This document shows, piece by piece, positions 15,339-24,394 of a stretch of DNA of 64,000 bases. Each line of letters starts with the position of its first letter. Within the stretch, counting starts at the first letter, position 1. The notes beneath the pieces were generated by a model. That model worked only from the letters and a program-made list of their open reading frames with translations, was not told the origin of the DNA and made no database searches. Position numbers and translations under genes: made by a program. The DNA is from Nocardioides jiangsuensis. Its GTDB lineage: Bacteria; Actinomycetota; Actinomycetes; Propionibacteriales; Nocardioidaceae. The stretch is taken from NCBI RefSeq assembly GCF_019679455.1, contig NZ_JAIEZQ010000003.1, positions 310,001 to 374,000 on the forward strand. The letters are read 5' to 3'.

Positions 15339-16409
15339 ATGAGCACCCGACAGGTCGACGTCCTGGTGGTCGGCGGGGGCCAGGCCGGGCTGGCGGTCGG
15401 CTACTACCTGCGCCGCGCCGGCTACCGGCCCGAGGACCAGTACGTGCTGCTCGACGCCGCCGACCGTCCCGGCGGTGCGTGGGCGCGGATGTGGCCCTCG
15501 CTGCGCGCCTTCTCCCCGCCCGAGTACTCCTCGCTGCCCGGCTGGCGGATGCCCGCCTGGGGCGGCGACCCCGGCTTCCCGCCGGCGGCGCACGTGCGGG
15601 ACTACCTGACGGCGTACGAGCGTCGCTACGAGCTGCCCGTGCACCGGCCGGTCCGGGTCCGCACGGTGCGCCGCGAGAACGACGACCCGGCCGGCCCCCT
15701 GCGGGTGAGCACGACCGACGGCGACTACCTCGCGGGCGTCGTGGTCTCGTGCACCGGCACCTGGTCGCGGCCGTTCGTCCCGACGTACCCGGGGCAGGGC
15801 GACTTCGCGGGCCGCCAGCTGCACGCCGCCGAGTACACCGGCCCCCAGGAGTACGCCGGCGGGCGCGTGGTCGTCGTGGGAGGCGGCAACTCGGCCGCGC
15901 AGGTCCTCGCGGAGGTCTCCGCGGTGGCCTCGACGACCTGGGTGACCCAGCGGCCTCCCAAGTTCCTGCCCGACGACGTCGACGGGCGGGCGCTGTTCAT
16001 GGTGGCCACCGCGCGACGGCGCGCCCTCGAGAGCGGGGGCACGGACACCGGCGGGGTGGCCGCCCTGGGGGACATCGTGATGGTGCCCGTCGTACGCGAG
16101 GCCAGGGAGCGCGGCGCGCTGCGGGCCGAGCCGATGTTCGAGCGGGTCACCCGCGACGGCGTCGCGTGGGCCGACGGCCGGGAGCAGGCGGCGGACGCCA
16201 TCATCTGGTGCACCGGGTTCCGGCCCGAGCTCCGGCACCTCGCGCCGCTCGGGCTGCGGTACGCCGACGGGCACCTCGCCGTCCTCGGGACGCAGGCGGT
16301 CGACGAGCCGCGGCTGCACCTCGTCGGGTACGGCGACTGGACCGGCCCGGCGTCGGCCACCCTCATCGGCGTCGGCCGCACCGCCCGCGATCTCGTCGCC
16401 TCCCTCTAG
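15339..16409 (+). CDS. arsO: ArsO-like flavin-dependent monooxygenase
   Basis: 356 residues, 16 bases after arsC. The FAD fold is GGGQAGLAVGYYLRRAGY near the N-terminus. A second dinucleotide site, VVVVGGGNSAAQVLAEV (~170-186), is for NADPH. The C-terminal CTGFRPEL and YGDWTGPASATL are typical of the ArsO/CzcO branch found in ars operons. ArsO is proposed to oxidise arsenic compounds, but its reaction is not firmly established. Last gene of the arsR-acr3-arsC-arsO cluster. Confidence 0.82.
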   Translation: MSTRQVDVLVVGGGQAGLAVGYYLRRAGYRPEDQYVLLDAADRPGGAWARMWPSLRAFSPPEYSSLPGWRMPAWGGDPGFPPAAHVRDYLTAYERRYELPVHRPVRVRTVRRENDDPAGPLRVSTTDGDYLAGVVVSCTGTWSRPFVPTYPGQGDFAGRQLHAAEYTGPQEYAGGRVVVVGGGNSAAQVLAEVSAVASTTWVTQRPPKFLPDDVDGRALFMVATARRRALESGGTDTGGVAALGDIVMVPVVREARERGALRAEPMFERVTRDGVAWADGREQAADAIIWCTGFRPELRHLAPLGLRYADGHLAVLGTQAVDEPRLHLVGYGDWTGPASATLIGVGRTARDLVASL

Positions 16410-16425
16410 CCAGGGGGGCCGCAGG

Positions 16426-17349
16426 TTACGGCGCGGCCTCGTCGGCGGGGTCCGGCAGGGTCTCCGGGGCTGCTTGCCTGCCGCCGAGCCGGAGGACCAT
16501 CACCCCCACCAGGATCAGCAGGACCGCGGCCGCGTCGAGGACGTCGAGCGGCTCGCCGACCAGCAGCCAGCCGATGGCGAGGGCCACGACGGGCGGGATG
16601 TAGGTCGCGCTGGAGGCGGTGATCGCCCCGAGCCGGTCGACGATGAAGTAGTAGAGGATGTAGGCGACCCCGGTGCCGAGCAGGCCGAGCCCGAGCACCA
16701 GGGCGAGCAGCGCCCGCGGGTCCTCGCCGATCGCCGTGATGCCGTCGTAGTCGGTGACGACCGCGAGCGTGAGCAGGCCCAGCCCGATCTGGTACGTCGT
16801 GAGCGCGGCCCCCGGGATGTCCAGGCCCACCAGGAACCGCTTCGCGTAGACGAAGGAGAGCCCCACGCTCGCCGACCCCAGCAGCATGCAGACGACGCCG
16901 GTCATGTCGAGGTCACCGTCGGCGACCCACGGCCGCGCGATGAGGAGCACGCCCCCGAAGCCGATCAGCACGCCCAGCAACCGGGTCGGCGTCACCCGTT
17001 CGCTCCGGAGGAAGAGCGCCGCGGCTACGAAGGAGAACAGCGGGATGGCGCCGCTGAGCGCGCCGGCGATGCCTGAGGGCAGCAGGGCCGTGCCGGCGGC
17101 GTACGCGAAGTAGTAGACGCTGGTCGCGAGCACCGACATCACGAAGAAGTGGTGCACGTGGCGAAGGTGCCTGCGCTCGAGCACCCGCCGGACCGCCGCG
17201 TAGACCACGATCGGCAGGAAGCCGAACAGGACGCGCAGGAAGGTGACCTGGCCGGCGGTGATCGTCTCCGAGGCCCACTTCATGAAGATGAAGTTGCTGC
17301 CCCAGATCAGGCCCAGGCTGACGAACGCAGCGGTGGCCGGGTTACGCAT
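16426..17349 (-). CDS. EamA/DMT-family transporter
   Basis: 307 residues from ATG at 17349. Ten hydrophobic segments in two EamA repeats; the first begins SLGLIWGSNFIFMKWAS, which is typical, and the second ends LIGWLLV...DVLDAAAVLLILVGV-like. Members export amino acids, drugs or metabolites; the substrate cannot be assigned. It is convergent with the arsO-like gene and divergent from the hydrolase at 17417, with 67 bases between starts. Confidence 0.85.
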   Translation of the reverse strand: MRNPATAAFVSLGLIWGSNFIFMKWASETITAGQVTFLRVLFGFLPIVVYAAVRRVLERRHLRHVHHFFVMSVLATSVYYFAYAAGTALLPSGIAGALSGAIPLFSFVAAALFLRSERVTPTRLLGVLIGFGGVLLIARPWVADGDLDMTGVVCMLLGSASVGLSFVYAKRFLVGLDIPGAALTTYQIGLGLLTLAVVTDYDGITAIGEDPRALLALVLGLGLLGTGVAYILYYFIVDRLGAITASSATYIPPVVALAIGWLLVGEPLDVLDAAAVLLILVGVMVLRLGGRQAAPETLPDPADEAAP

Positions 17350-17416
17350 CCGCCGAGTCTTGCACTGGGCGTCGCGGACCGTGGAGGCGCATCCTGGGAC
17401 GGAGGAGGGCAGTGGC

Positions 17417-18229
17417 ATGGGCGAGCACGTGCGCGGCGGTGACCTCGACATCTGGGTCGAGCAGGTCGGCGAGGGCCCGGACGTCCTGCTGATCGGGGGA
17501 CTGGGGGACACCGTCGAGTCCTGGCAGTTCCAGCTCGACGGGCTCGCCGACCGTTACCGGCTGACCGCGTTCGACAGCCGCGGGGTGGGGCGGACGGCGA
17601 TGCCGAGCGGACCGGTCTCGGTGGAGCAGATGGCCGACGACGCCGCCGAGGTGCTCAGGGCCCTCGGCATCACCAGCGCGCACGTCGCCGGCTTCTCGGG
17701 CGGCAGCATCGTCTCCCAGGAGCTGGCACTGCGCCATCCCGCGCTGGTGCGCAGCCTCGTGCTGCAGAGCACGTGGCCGGTGATGGACCCCTACATGCGG
17801 ACCTGGGTGCTGTTCGTGCGCTGGCTCGTCGAGGTCGCTCCGAGCGAGCGGGCATTCCTCGAGGGGTTCTACCTGGACATCTACACGCCACGCGCGCACA
17901 ACGACGGTACGGTCGCGGAGTTCATCGAGGAGGTCCTCGCCTTCCCGCACAAGCAGACCACCGACGAAGTGCAGCGCTACATCGACGCCCTGGTCGACTA
18001 CGACACGAGCGAGCGGCTCGGTGACATCAAGGCGCCCACGCTCGTCCTCGCCGGCGGCAGCGACGCGACGAGCAGGCCCACGCTCTGCCAGGCCGTGGCG
18101 GAGCGGATCCCCCATGCCCGGTTCGAGGTGCTGGACGGAGAGGCCCACCAGCCGTTCCAGGAGGTGCCGGACCGGTGGAACGCGCTCGTCGACTCCTTCT
18201 GGCGGGTGGTGGAGGCGGGCTGGCCCTAG
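17417..18229 (+). CDS. Alpha/beta-fold hydrolase
   Basis: 270 residues from an ATG preceded by GGAGGAGGG. The nucleophile elbow is GFSGGS (Ser near 96), the acid is probably the Asp in GGSDATS and the base the His in GEAHQPF. The oxyanion-region pattern LLIGGLGDTVESW fits esterases and 3-oxoadipate enol-lactonase-like enzymes. It ends overlapping by four bases the convergent hydrolase gene on the other strand. The substrate is unknown. Confidence 0.82.
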   Translation: MGEHVRGGDLDIWVEQVGEGPDVLLIGGLGDTVESWQFQLDGLADRYRLTAFDSRGVGRTAMPSGPVSVEQMADDAAEVLRALGITSAHVAGFSGGSIVSQELALRHPALVRSLVLQSTWPVMDPYMRTWVLFVRWLVEVAPSERAFLEGFYLDIYTPRAHNDGTVAEFIEEVLAFPHKQTTDEVQRYIDALVDYDTSERLGDIKAPTLVLAGGSDATSRPTLCQAVAERIPHARFEVLDGEAHQPFQEVPDRWNALVDSFWRVVEAGWP

Positions 18230-19089
18230 CCACCTGCGGTGGTGGAGCGGGTGCGGGCGTTGGTGATCGCCCAGTCGAGCGCGTAGTCGGCGACCTCTTC
18301 CCAGCCGGGCTCCCCGCAGGTGAAGTGCGAGCGCCCCGGGAACTCGTGGACCTCGGTCCGTGCCGCCGAGTGCTTGTAGTGCCGGGCGTTCGACATGGTC
18401 ACGGACGTCGGCATGATGTGGTCGGCCCCGCCCGCGATGAACAGCAGGGGAGCGCGGTCGTCGAAGTCGTAGTCGACCCACGTCTCCTGCTTGCCGGGCT
18501 TGAAGTTGGCGATCAGGCCGTAGGCCCACACCCAGTTGCCGGGGGCGGGAATGTGGTAGCGGTCGTAGACCTGGTCCGACTCCTCGCGGGTCATCGTGTT
18601 GGTGAAGGCGTAGTGGAACTGGTCGGGCGTGAACCCCACCGCTTTGTGCCGGTTGGCCGGGTTGGCCAGGAACGGGAACAGAGACTTGATCTGGGACGGC
18701 GGGTTGACGCGCACCCCCTCCGTCGGGGCGGAGTCGATGGTGACGCCGGCGGCCCCCAGGCCGCGGGCGAGCAGCAGCTGGGTGAGGGCCCCGCCGAAGG
18801 AGTGGCCCATGATGATCGGCGGCTTGTCGAGCTGCCCGATGACACCCGCCAGGTGCTCGACGGTCTCCGGCACCGTCAGCTCCGCGATCACCGCGGGGTT
18901 CTCGCGCAGGGCCTCGACCTCGACCTCGAAGCCCGGGTACCCGGGGGTGAGGACCCGGTAGCCGCGGGCCTCGAAGTGCGGCACCCAGTGCTCCCAGCTG
19001 CGGGGGGTCATCCACAGCCCGTGCACGAGGACGACGGTGTCCGGACCCTCCTGGCCGGGCGGACGTGGCTGGTCGAACTGTGTGCTCAT
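18226..19089 (-). CDS. Alpha/beta-fold hydrolase
   Basis: 287 residues. VVLVHGLWMTPRSWEHW is the HG oxyanion region, GHSFGG the nucleophile elbow, GGADHIMP holds the Asp and GRSHFTC the catalytic His. No signal peptide, so cytoplasmic. It resembles the AB-hydrolase proteins of unknown substrate common in actinobacteria. Its tail overlaps the tail of the neighbouring hydrolase. The two differ clearly in sequence and are not recent duplicates. Confidence 0.82.
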   Translation of the reverse strand: MSTQFDQPRPPGQEGPDTVVLVHGLWMTPRSWEHWVPHFEARGYRVLTPGYPGFEVEVEALRENPAVIAELTVPETVEHLAGVIGQLDKPPIIMGHSFGGALTQLLLARGLGAAGVTIDSAPTEGVRVNPPSQIKSLFPFLANPANRHKAVGFTPDQFHYAFTNTMTREESDQVYDRYHIPAPGNWVWAYGLIANFKPGKQETWVDYDFDDRAPLLFIAGGADHIMPTSVTMSNARHYKHSAARTEVHEFPGRSHFTCGEPGWEEVADYALDWAITNARTRSTTAGG

Positions 19090-19219
19090 GGTTCCTCCAC
19101 CGGGTGGGTCGGATGGTCGGAAGTTCGTCGCGACGTCGGCGGGTCGGCCGTGAGGCGCCGCGCGTTCCGCACGACGCTTCCTTGCCGCCCGGCGTTCGAT
19201 CAATAGCCCGTCCTGAGGG

Positions 19220-19249
19220 TTGACCGCTGGGTCCGTGGACGGTCTTAGA
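19220..19249 (+). promoter_or_regulatory. Possible promoter of the 19282 hydrolase
   Basis: TTGACC at 19220-19225 and CTTAGA at 19244-19249 with 18 bases between resemble a housekeeping promoter, 33 bases before the start codon. Weak evidence. Confidence 0.3.
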
Positions 19250-19281
19250 CTGAGCAGGTCCAGAGGTCCGGGGAGAACGCG

Positions 19282-20106
19282 ATGACTGTGGCGCGGGTGA
19301 ACGGGGTCGACCTCTACTACGAGGTCCATGGAGCCGGGGAGACACTGGCTCTGGTCCATGGGTCGTGGAGTGACGCCATGACCTGGCGCCAGGTGGTCCC
19401 CGGAATGGCGGACAGCTTCCGGGTGCTGGTCTACGACCGGCGCGGACACTCGCGCAGCGAGCGGCCCGCTACCCAGGGCAGCCTGGACGAGGACGCCGAC
19501 GACCTCGCCCGGCTGCTGGAGGCACTCGACCTCGCTCCGGCGCACGTCGTGGCCAGCTCGCTCGGCGGGAACATCGCGCTGCGCCTGGCGGCGAGGCGGC
19601 CCGACCTCTTCCTGTCGCTGACCTGCCACGAGCCCCCGCTGTGGGGAGTGCTGGTGGACGACCCGGAGAGTCAGGCGATGCTCGCTCAGGGAGCCCGGAG
19701 CCGCGAGGCCGTCCGGGTGCGGCTCGTCGAGGGTGATCACGAGGGTGCGGCCCGCCAGTTCGTCGACGAGATCGCGTTCGGACCGGGCGCGTGGGACAAC
19801 CAGCTGCCGGCCGAGGTGAAGGCGACCATGATCAGGAACGCGCCGACGTTCCTCGACGAGATCCAGGATCCCACCCAGCTCACCATCGACGAGGACTCGC
19901 TGGCCGGGCTCGCGGTGCCCGTACGGCTCACCCAGGGCTCCGAGAGCCCGCCGCTGTTCCCGCGTGTGATCGACCGGCTCGAGCCCCTGATCCCTCACGT
20001 CGTACGCGAGACGATCCCAGGAGTCGCGCACGTGCCACACCTGACCGACGCCGCCGTGTACGTCGAGGCCACCAAGCGGGCGCTGGAGGCGGTCCCGAGG
20101 CGCTGA
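19282..20106 (+). CDS. Alpha/beta-fold hydrolase
   Basis: 274 residues. Features: VNGVDLYYEVHGAG start, LVHGSWSDAMTW, elbow ASSLGGN (Ser near 93) and VAHVPHL with the catalytic His. The acid position may be Glu in TQGSESPPL rather than Asp. Similar to haloperoxidase-like and lactonase-like enzymes; substrate unknown. It begins with the same layout as the hydrolase at 31392 (GxDLYYE, DRRG) and may belong to the same subfamily. A hairpin lies downstream. Confidence 0.82.
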   Translation: MTVARVNGVDLYYEVHGAGETLALVHGSWSDAMTWRQVVPGMADSFRVLVYDRRGHSRSERPATQGSLDEDADDLARLLEALDLAPAHVVASSLGGNIALRLAARRPDLFLSLTCHEPPLWGVLVDDPESQAMLAQGARSREAVRVRLVEGDHEGAARQFVDEIAFGPGAWDNQLPAEVKATMIRNAPTFLDEIQDPTQLTIDEDSLAGLAVPVRLTQGSESPPLFPRVIDRLEPLIPHVVRETIPGVAHVPHLTDAAVYVEATKRALEAVPRR

Positions 20107-20120
20107 CCGCGCCGGCATCC

Positions 20121-20146
20121 CGCACGAAAGACGCGCAGATCGTGCG
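20121..20146. terminator. Putative bidirectional terminator
   Basis: CGCACGA (20121-20127) pairs with TCGTGCG (20140-20146) around a 12-base loop, between two convergent genes. No T-run. Confidence 0.4.
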
Positions 20147-20161
20147 TGGCGCGGCTGACTA

Positions 20162-20335
20162 TCAGGCGATGAAGCGGGGCTCCTCGCCCTCGGTCTCGAC
20201 GTCGCGGAACTTCGCGATCACGCTCTTGATCTCCCGTACGACGTCGGCCTCGTCGTGCCCGAACACCTGCAGGTATGCCTGCAACGCGTTGCGCGCCATC
20301 CTGAGCTCGGTGTCGGTGAGGCGGATCGTGTTCAT
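20162..20335 (-). CDS. Small hypothetical protein
   Basis: 57 residues from an ATG with TGGAGG directly upstream. Mostly helical and charged: IRLTDTELRMARNALQAYL, then VVREIKSVIAKF and an acidic tail. The ribosome site, amphipathic helices and clean boundaries favour a real gene. No family recognised, no membrane segment. Confidence 0.6.
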   Translation of the reverse strand: MNTIRLTDTELRMARNALQAYLQVFGHDEADVVREIKSVIAKFRDVETEGEEPRFIA

Positions 20336-20466
20336 GCCTCCACTGTAGGTCTCCTGCGTGGCTCTGAGGAGCCGTGGATTCCCACTGCTGGGCAGGGCCC
20401 CGATGGCACTACCGGCGCGGACCGTGCAGTCCGCTCGAAGCGCCCCGCCGTTTCGGCGCGACGGGC

Positions 20467-20994
20467 TCAGACGCGGTCTTCGACCATCTTCCACACCTGG
20501 TCAGCGGCGTCCTGCGGAGTCAGGTCGGTGGTGTCGAGCACCAGATCCGCGCTCGCGGTCATCCAGGTGCGAGCCGCGGCGTACGTCGGCAGGTGGTCGA
20601 TTCGCCAGGTCACGGCCTGTGGCTCGTTCTCGTCCCCGTGAATGCGCTGCCTCATGACCTGCTGATCGGCCTCGATCACGACATGGAGGACTTCGTGACC
20701 CAGCGCCGTCAGCCCCGACATCAGCTCACGCCAGTAGTCCTCGTCCAGGACTGTCTGTACAGCCACGAGATGCTGGTTCGTGACCCGGATCAGCTCGTCC
20801 GCGACCAGCGGGGTGAGCCGCCGCCACGAGGTGAGCTGCTGGAAGTCGGTGAAGTCGTGGTCGGCCAGGTTGTTCCTGAGCATGTAGCCGACCCACTCCG
20901 GGTCGAACAGGCGTAGTCGCGGGTCATGCGCAGCGACGAGGCTTCCGGTCGTTGTCTTGCCCGCGCCGAACGTGCCGTTGAGCCAGATGATCAC
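20467..20994 (-). CDS. P-loop nucleotide kinase/ATPase (TmrB-like)
   Basis: 175 residues from GTG at 20994, where the product would begin MIIWLNGTFGAGKTT, the usual opening of this family; a TTG at 21036 would add 14 residues. The Walker A is GTFGAGKTT. LFDPEWVGYMLR and VIEADQQVMRQRIHGDE follow the layout of small kinases and TmrB-type ATP-binding proteins. A ribosome site is not evident, so the start is uncertain. Substrate unknown. Confidence 0.7.
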   Translation of the reverse strand: MIIWLNGTFGAGKTTTGSLVAAHDPRLRLFDPEWVGYMLRNNLADHDFTDFQQLTSWRRLTPLVADELIRVTNQHLVAVQTVLDEDYWRELMSGLTALGHEVLHVVIEADQQVMRQRIHGDENEPQAVTWRIDHLPTYAAARTWMTASADLVLDTTDLTPQDAADQVWKMVEDRV

Positions 20995-21202
20995 CTGCCG
21001 ACGGTAGTGGTTCGGCAGGTCCAGGGCGGCGCGCAACGCGGCACCATGAGCTCGTGATGCGGCACCCCGGCGCTGCTGTCGCGTTCCGCCCAGATCCGGT
21101 GGACCGCCCGCTCGCGATCCCCAGGGGAGCCCTTTCGTGTCATGCGGGTGGTGACCGTGGCGTCCTAGCGTCGTGCACGGGGCCTACGTCCGAGGAGGAG
21201 AC

Positions 21203-21568
21203 ATGACCGGTATCGAGATCAAGGGGTTCGCGTCACCGGAGGAGAAGCGCCCCTTCGTCGACAACGGAGAGGCGCTCGTCGTCACGCTCGGCGGGCGGAC
21301 GATCATGAAGGGAACGTTCGAACCGGGCTGGCACTGGAAAGAGCACCTGGGCCCTATCGCGGGCACCGAGTCCTGCCAGTCCACGCACCTGCTCTACGTT
21401 CTCTCCGGGCGGATGGCAGTACGCATGGATGATGGAACCGAGGGCGAGTGCGGCCCCGACGACACGGTCAGGATCGACCCTGGACACGACGCCTGGGTCG
21501 TGGGTGACTCGCCGTGTGTGGTCGTCGACTTCGGCATCACGCCGACCTACGCACAACACCAGGACTGA
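21203..21568 (+). CDS. Cupin-domain protein
   Basis: 121 residues from an ATG with GAGGAGGAG upstream. A single cupin barrel: HWKEHLGP and THLLYVLSGRMAVRMDDG carry the His/Glu positions, and DDTVRIDPGHDAWVVGD the second motif. Such single cupins bind a metal or small ligand; function unassigned. It is convergent with the DinB gene at 21601. Confidence 0.78.
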   Translation: MTGIEIKGFASPEEKRPFVDNGEALVVTLGGRTIMKGTFEPGWHWKEHLGPIAGTESCQSTHLLYVLSGRMAVRMDDGTEGECGPDDTVRIDPGHDAWVVGDSPCVVVDFGITPTYAQHQD

Positions 21569-21600
21569 GCCCACGTCAGGTCGCCCGTGGAGGCCACAGG

Positions 21601-22155
21601 TCAGCCCATGGACTTCTGGCCGTCGATGGTCTCGCGGATGATGTCGGCGTGGCCGGCGTGCTGGGCGGTCTCAGCCAGGATGTGGGTGAAGACTCGCCGG
21701 GCGCTCCACGACGCACCTGGCTCGAACCAGGGAGCCTTGGGCAGCGGCTGCAGCGCGTCGAGTTCGACGCTGAGTACCAGTTGGTCCGTGGCGGCGGCCA
21801 CCTCGTCGTACCTCGCGAGGAGACCGGCCAGGCCCTCGTCCTCGAGCATCCGGAAGCCATCGGCGTACTGCTGCACCTCGGGCGGCGGATCCGACCAGTC
21901 GATGTTCGCCCAGTCGATGTCGGGGGACGGGGCCGGTCCGTCGACGACGAAGCTCGCCCACTGCTGCTCGACGGCCGTCACGTGCTTGATGAGCCCGCCG
22001 AGGCTGAGGGTGCTGACCGTCGGGGTGAGCCGAGCCTGCTCGTCGGTGAGCCCTGCCACGGTCACCCGGAACAGGCCGCGGTGCGTGCGCAGGACGTCGA
22101 CGAGGTCGGCACGCTCTCGGGTGGCCGGGGGCGGGGTGCTGTGCGGTGTGGTCAT
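21601..22155 (-). CDS. DinB/DUF664-family protein
   Basis: 184 residues. A four-helix DinB fold: LGGLIKHVTAVEQQW provides one metal-ligand His and THILAETAQHAGHADIIRE the others. Actinobacterial members include mycothiol-dependent transferases, so thiol transfer is possible. It is related in type to the gene at 46724-47278. It is divergent from the lipid-kinase-like gene across a 156-base gap. Confidence 0.8.
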   Translation of the reverse strand: MTTPHSTPPPATRERADLVDVLRTHRGLFRVTVAGLTDEQARLTPTVSTLSLGGLIKHVTAVEQQWASFVVDGPAPSPDIDWANIDWSDPPPEVQQYADGFRMLEDEGLAGLLARYDEVAAATDQLVLSVELDALQPLPKAPWFEPGASWSARRVFTHILAETAQHAGHADIIRETIDGQKSMG

Positions 22156-22311
22156 GTCGCCAACGCTACGGACCAGATAGGTCGGTGCGGTCCTGAACGG
22201 GTGGCGTAGACCGTGGTCTCCGAGGCCGGGGTCGGGGCACGCTGTACGCATGGTTACTTCACGGTGTGTCGCCGATGCCGTCGCCATGCTTCCCTGTGCT
22301 TCTCGCCTGCC

Positions 22312-23277
22312 ATGAGTCCCTTCCCGGAGAGGCCAAGCCCGGGATGGCAGCCCGCAGACCCACCCCGGCGGCCGGTCTTGTTCGTCAACCCCAGGTCCGG
22401 CGGGGGGAGGGCCGCTCGCGCCAAGCTTGCCGAGTTGGCCCGCGACCAAGGGATCGAGACCATCGTCCTCGCCCCGGGCCAGAGCCTGGCGACGCTGGTC
22501 GGTGCGGCCCTGGCAGGCGGCGCCGACGCCCTGGGGATGGCCGGCGGCGACGGGTCGCTGTCGGTGGTGGCCGCAGCCGCCGCGGCGCACGATGTGCCGT
22601 TCATCTGCGTTCCGGCCGGCACGCGCAACCATTTCGCGCTCGACCTGGGCGTAGACCGGCATGACGTGCGCGGCGCGCTTGACGCGTTCACCAATGGAGT
22701 GGAACGGCGGATCGACGTCGCCGAGGTGAACGGCCGCGTGTTCTTGAACAATGTCTCGCTCGGGATCTACGGGGAGGCGGTCCGCCGGACGGCCTATCGC
22801 GATGCCAAGGTACGCACCCTCGCGGAGACCGCAGAAACGGTGCTGGGCCCCACCGAACAGGTGCCCGCGTTGCGCCTCGTCGACGACGCCGGGCGTCAGC
22901 ACACTCAGCTCGCGGTGGTGCTGGTGTCGAACAACCCCTATGCGCTGGATCCGCCTTTTGGCGGCACCCGGCCCGCGCTCGACAGCGGCCAGCTCGGGAT
23001 CCTCGTGCTCGACACACCGGATGACAGTCCGCACCGTCCGGGGCGCGCCTGGAGCGCGCCCCACCTGGAGGTAGGCGCCGCGGCGCCGGTGCACGCGGGG
23101 ATCGATGGCGAGCCGGTCACTCTCGAGCCGCCGCTGCGGTTCGCGATACGGCCCGCGGTACTGCGCGTGCGGATCTCGACCCGCCATCCCGGCGCCTCAC
23201 CCTCGGCCCGGTTCGCACCGGGCAGATCACTCGGCACGACATCGCCGGAACCCGGGACCACGTCGTCCAGCGGCTAG
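22312..23277 (+). CDS. Diacylglycerol-kinase-type lipid kinase
   Basis: 321 residues from ATG at 22312; the reading frame is open further upstream but not protein-like. LFVNPRSGGG and MAGGDGSLSVVA are the nucleotide-binding motifs of the DAGK catalytic domain, and VPAGTRNHFALDLG follows as in YegS/DgkB-like kinases. The substrate could be diacylglycerol or another lipid. The last ~30 residues are Pro/Ser/Thr-rich. GC skew and codon use begin to look less core-like from here to 35 kb. Confidence 0.85.
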   Translation: MSPFPERPSPGWQPADPPRRPVLFVNPRSGGGRAARAKLAELARDQGIETIVLAPGQSLATLVGAALAGGADALGMAGGDGSLSVVAAAAAAHDVPFICVPAGTRNHFALDLGVDRHDVRGALDAFTNGVERRIDVAEVNGRVFLNNVSLGIYGEAVRRTAYRDAKVRTLAETAETVLGPTEQVPALRLVDDAGRQHTQLAVVLVSNNPYALDPPFGGTRPALDSGQLGILVLDTPDDSPHRPGRAWSAPHLEVGAAAPVHAGIDGEPVTLEPPLRFAIRPAVLRVRISTRHPGASPSARFAPGRSLGTTSPEPGTTSSSG

Positions 23278-23338
23278 TTTTCGAAGCTTGGCTTCAGACG
23301 TGGGCATTCGTCGCCTTGGGCAGGCTGACATCCGCCCG

Positions 23339-23383
23339 CCCATTCCGGCGGTTGCGCTCTGATGGAGGTGGCGTAAAACCGTG
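23339..23383 (+). repeat. Dispersed repeat element, copy 1
   Basis: A stretch containing TGATGGAGGTGGCGTAAAAC is repeated at about 32507-32551, with weaker match for some 20 bases upstream. Both copies have the same orientation and both lie just past the 3' end of a small minus-strand membrane-protein gene. No coding role seen. Confidence 0.6.
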
Positions 23384-23385
23384 AC

Positions 23386-23610
23386 CTACGGAGCTTCGGT
23401 ACGGCTGGGTGGCAGCGCCCATCCCTCGCGCGGCATGGGTTCGATTCTCGGCTCGATGGCCGGAAGCACGACGATGAGAAACGTCGCCAAGGGCCCGAGC
23501 AGCAAGGACGCGAGGAACCATCCGAGGCCGCTTCGGCCTTTGCCTTGTGCAAGGCCAGCGTTGATGAGTGTCAGAGTTCCCCAGCCGATGGCACCTTCGG
23601 TCTGATCCAT
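23386..23610 (-). CDS. Small membrane protein
   Basis: 74 residues from ATG at 23610. WGTLTLINAGLAQGKGR and WFLASLLLGPLATFLIVVL form hydrophobic segments, so one or two membrane helices, with a Pro-rich end. The pattern resembles small uncharacterised membrane proteins with a GRS-G-W-F-L turn. A repeat element (23339-23383) lies directly past its stop. Confidence 0.6.
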   Translation of the reverse strand: MDQTEGAIGWGTLTLINAGLAQGKGRSGLGWFLASLLLGPLATFLIVVLPAIEPRIEPMPREGWALPPSRTEAP

Positions 23611-23783
23611 GACGGTAGGTGTCCTTCCTCTGTCGGGCTCTTGGCTGGGGCTTGGTCGACGGCCCGTCCAGATGCTGTCACGACGCGATCGGCGCGCGGG
23701 CGGAACATGCACAATCCGCGCCACAGTTGCCCCGTCCCCTGCCAAACCGACCCGGTGGAAGCCCTTAGATCCGGACGTACGTA

Positions 23784-24245
23784 CTAAGCGCCCGACTGAG
23801 GAGCCACGGTTGACTGGCGCGGCGCGTCGGAGGGGGCTCCCTGCTCAGCAATCCCCATGAAGGCCACGCCCAGATTCAGGCCGCCCACGAGCGAGGCGGC
23901 AACCAAGAGCGCCCAGCCCCACGCGCCCGTAGTGGGGTCCACGATCGGGGACGCTCCAGATCCGACCAACATGATGCCCAACATCGCGAAGGGGGCTTTC
24001 ATCTTCGCGAGCACTACAGCGTCGGCGGGTGGCCGCTTCGCGCGTTTCGGCGCAATCACGATCCAAGTTACCGAGCCGAGGGCGAACCCCACGAGCACCA
24101 GCGCCGCGCATGCGAACAGAGCTTTGACGGACGGATCGCTGTCCATGACGATGGCGCGCAGCCCAAGGGAAGCCCACATGGACGCGGCAACAAGTCCAGC
24201 TCCCAAGGTGAGCCACTCGTGTGGCTGGCGTGCAGTTCGCGTCAT
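23784..24245 (-). CDS. Hypothetical four-helix membrane protein
   Basis: 153 residues. Hydrophobic segments near residues 12-34, 42-65, 83-100 and 108-130 separated by a basic loop (APKRAKRPP). Ser/Gln-rich tail. No known motif. It precedes the small membrane gene at 23386 on the same strand, but a 173-base gap argues for separate promoters. Confidence 0.65.
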   Translation of the reverse strand: MTRTARQPHEWLTLGAGLVAASMWASLGLRAIVMDSDPSVKALFACAALVLVGFALGSVTWIVIAPKRAKRPPADAVVLAKMKAPFAMLGIMLVGSGASPIVDPTTGAWGWALLVAASLVGGLNLGVAFMGIAEQGAPSDAPRQSTVAPQSGA

Positions 24246-24394
24246 GTTGACTTCGCCTTTCGACCTCGTTCGCGGACGAGGTACCCCTGCCCGGACGGAT
24301 GCGAGTCTAGGTCGGCCTGGTGGTCGATCTCCACGGAATGCAAGCGGCGCTTCGGCACATCGAGCCTTCCTGAGACATCCCGATCTCTGCGACG

